Position numbers and translations under genes: made by a program. From positions 1 to 6,789 of the forward strand of contig DATESZ010000085.1 of NCBI GenBank assembly GCA_035283845.1: a stretch of DNA of 6,789 nucleotides. The letters run 5' to 3'. Shown here piece after piece: positions 5,827 through 6,789 of the stretch. The stretch is from DATESZ01 sp035283845 (GTDB lineage: Bacteria; Desulfobacterota; Syntrophia; Syntrophales; JACQWR01). Positions within the stretch are counted from its first letter, which is position 1; every line of letters begins with the position of its first letter. The notes below the pieces were generated by a model, which saw only the letters and a list, made by a program, of their open reading frames with translations, was not told the DNA's origin and did no database searches.

Positions 5827-6615
5827 TTGGGGACTGGCAATGCCGGAGAAAAACCGGGCCAGGTCGGTGAAATAAGGAAAGGCATCCAGGCCGAAGGTTC
5901 CTGTGCCATTGTGGGCATGAGCGCAGAGCAGTCCCAATTGACGGCGCTCCAGCGGGCCCGGGCGGCGGCCATTGAAGAGGCAGCCGGCGTGGCCGTGACG
6001 TCGGGCACTCTGGTCACCAACTTTACCGTCGCCACCGATTTCATCAAGACCTATGCGCGGGGCTTCATTGTCGGCGAGCAGGTCGAATGGATGCCCCTGG
6101 GCCAGTATCAAAAGGACCCCTCCACGGCCCCCATCCCGGAGTACCGGGTCCGCATCATCGCCGATGTGTATGTCCCGGCAAGAAAAGCCCCCGCCCTCGG
6201 CCTCCGGGCAAAGCTCAATAACGCTGTTTTCAGGAGCGGAGAGCAGGCCAGAATCACCGTCGCCGTGAACAAGGATGGGGGGATTGCCATCTTCAACATC
6301 ACGGCCGACGACCGGGTCGCCCTGATTTTTCCCAATATCCACGAGCCGAATAATGTCCTTGCCGCCGGCAAAGACTTTGTCTTCCCTGCCAGGGATGCCA
6401 AGGTGGTGCTGGAGATGCAGACCCTGCCTAGCCATCAGAAGGACGCTGAGGCCTTTTTGGTTTTGGCCTGGGACCGGTCGCGGGACATCAGAATCATGGA
6501 TATATTTCCGGGGACGGATCCCCTTGGGTTCAGCGAGTTTTTCCGGAAACTGGCGGAGGTGGCCGATAATGTCGAGGAGGCCATCCTTCCCTACGAGGTT
6601 GTCGCCGGGCAGTAA
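5827..6615 (+). CDS. Exported protein with FlgT/LPP20-like N-terminal region and DUF4384-like domain
   Basis: The 262 residues counted from TTG 5827 probably represent the mature part of an exported protein. That TTG lies inside the hydrophobic segment encoded from 5782, so it is a default start and not a convincing one. Residues about 22-90 (EGSCAIVGMSAEQSQLTALQ..., then ARAAAIEEAAG and YARGFIVGEQVEW) resemble the N-terminal domain of FlgT and LPP20-type proteins, an alpha/beta fold found in envelope proteins. Residues about 125-200 fit DUF4384, with NAVFRSGEQARITVAVNKDGG, then VALIFPNIHEPNNVLAAGKDFVFPA. DUF4384 occurs in secreted proteins, often next to peptidase or kinase domains; its role is not settled. 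No catalytic residues are recognised, so no enzymatic function is assigned. Sampled lines are richer in G+C (57-67%) than some parts of cimA. It appears to be transcribed separately from the RNase gene. Confidence 0.75.
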   Translation: MGTGNAGEKPGQVGEIRKGIQAEGSCAIVGMSAEQSQLTALQRARAAAIEEAAGVAVTSGTLVTNFTVATDFIKTYARGFIVGEQVEWMPLGQYQKDPSTAPIPEYRVRIIADVYVPARKAPALGLRAKLNNAVFRSGEQARITVAVNKDGGIAIFNITADDRVALIFPNIHEPNNVLAAGKDFVFPARDAKVVLEMQTLPSHQKDAEAFLVLAWDRSRDIRIMDIFPGTDPLGFSEFFRKLAEVADNVEEAILPYEVVAGQ

Positions 6616-6628
6616 CTCTATTTATATG

Positions 6629-6644
6629 CGGTGCGTTCGCACCG
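6629..6644 (+). other. Short perfect hairpin after the DUF4384-type gene
   Basis: CGGTGC (6629-6634) pairs with GCACCG (6639-6644) around GTTC, 14 nt after the stop codon. It is followed by TTCTCC and not a run of T, so it is at best a weak terminator. It lies about 22 nt upstream of the proposed intron boundary, which matters because some bacterial group II introns insert just after terminator hairpins. Confidence 0.45.
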
Positions 6645-6666
6645 TTCTCCGCTGGTTCAATCTTGC

Positions 6667-6789
6667 GTGCGGCCGGGCAAGGTCGCGTAATCAAGCGGGC
6701 GTGAATCCCGCCCCGGAAGGAAGGCCATCCACCGGGTAGCGAGTCCTTGGAGGTCTGGTGGTAACAACAGGCTTTAAGCGTAGGACAGC
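6667..6789 (+). mobile_element. Probable group II intron, 5' end only (domain I), cut by the window edge
   Basis: The segment starts GTGCGGCC, matching the GUGYG consensus of group II intron 5' ends, and looks like structured RNA. A hairpin GCGGG (6695-6699) with CCCGC (6707-6711) closes the loop CGTGAAT. Around it CCGGG (6673-6677) can pair with CCCGG (6712-6716) and GGCC (6671-6674) with GGCC (6723-6726). Further on, GTCTG can pair with CAGGC around GTGGTAACAA, and GTCC with GGAC near the window end. The wording GCGTGAATCCCGCC followed by AAGCGTAGGACAGC is familiar to me from bacterial group II introns, though I cannot search to confirm. The reverse transcriptase/maturase gene and domain V should lie beyond the window. 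No coding frame is supported in this segment. Confidence 0.6.

Noticed and set aside
5597..5875. 92-residue + strand reading frame starting on the last base of the RNase stop codon
   Set aside because: It runs through repeat copy 3 and its tail, overlaps the start region of the next gene, and has no recognisable domain; the Gly-rich part is repeat-derived.
5803..6435. 210-residue minus-strand reading frame opposite the DUF4384-type gene
   Set aside because: The + strand frame has recognisable domain patterns; this one is Gly/Asp/Arg-rich and typical of an antisense shadow in GC-rich DNA.
6629..6666. An integron attC site next to the intron
   Set aside because: I could not find paired GTTRRRY and RYYYAAC core sites flanking the hairpin.
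6353..6739. 128-residue + strand frame overlapping the end of the DUF4384-type gene and entering the intron-like region
   Set aside because: Trp/Arg/Pro-rich out-of-frame reading of the real gene, with no domain and no separate ribosome-binding site.

Overview
The window reads as chromosomal DNA of an anaerobic bacterium. A ferredoxin-dependent 2-oxoacid oxidoreductase, a long CimA-type citramalate synthase and an RNase G/E gene are joined here by dispersed GC-rich palindromes. The mix fits a Desulfobacterota/Deltaproteobacteria-like genome (for example Syntrophales or Geobacter relatives), but this is an inference from gene content and is held loosely. All recognised genes lie on the + strand.

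Layout. Positions 2-3440 form a tight cluster that looks like one transcript. It holds the 3' part of korB (TPP-binding beta subunit), korC (gamma subunit, 2 nt later), cimA (about 26 nt later) and a YciO/TsaC-family gene (6 nt later). KorB and KorC belong to one enzyme that links a CoA-thioester/2-oxoacid interconversion to ferredoxin. CimA makes citramalate from pyruvate and acetyl-CoA for isoleucine. Positions 3441-3614 are a non-coding gap with a small hairpin and a large G/C-rich palindrome that runs almost to the next start codon. Positions 3615-5597 encode an RNase G/E-family endoribonuclease with an intact catalytic half and a low-complexity C-terminal tail. Positions 5598-5777 are non-coding and carry another palindrome. 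Positions 5827-6615 encode an envelope-type protein with an N-terminal FlgT/LPP20-like region and a DUF4384-like region. Its expected start and signal peptide (5778-5826) appear to be broken by a frameshift. From about 6667 to the window end the sequence looks like the 5' end of a group II intron that continues beyond the window.

The most notable feature is a palindromic repeat family with three copies in about 2.2 kb. One copy is in the leader of the RNase gene, one is inside the same gene and translated in frame (Ser-Leu-Pro-Leu-Asp-Gly-rich peptide), and one is downstream of it. Copies 2 and 3 match at 46 of 47 positions through the core and share a diverged 3' tail. This resembles mobile palindromic elements of the REP or Rickettsia-palindromic-element kind, including the ability to insert into coding sequence without breaking the frame.
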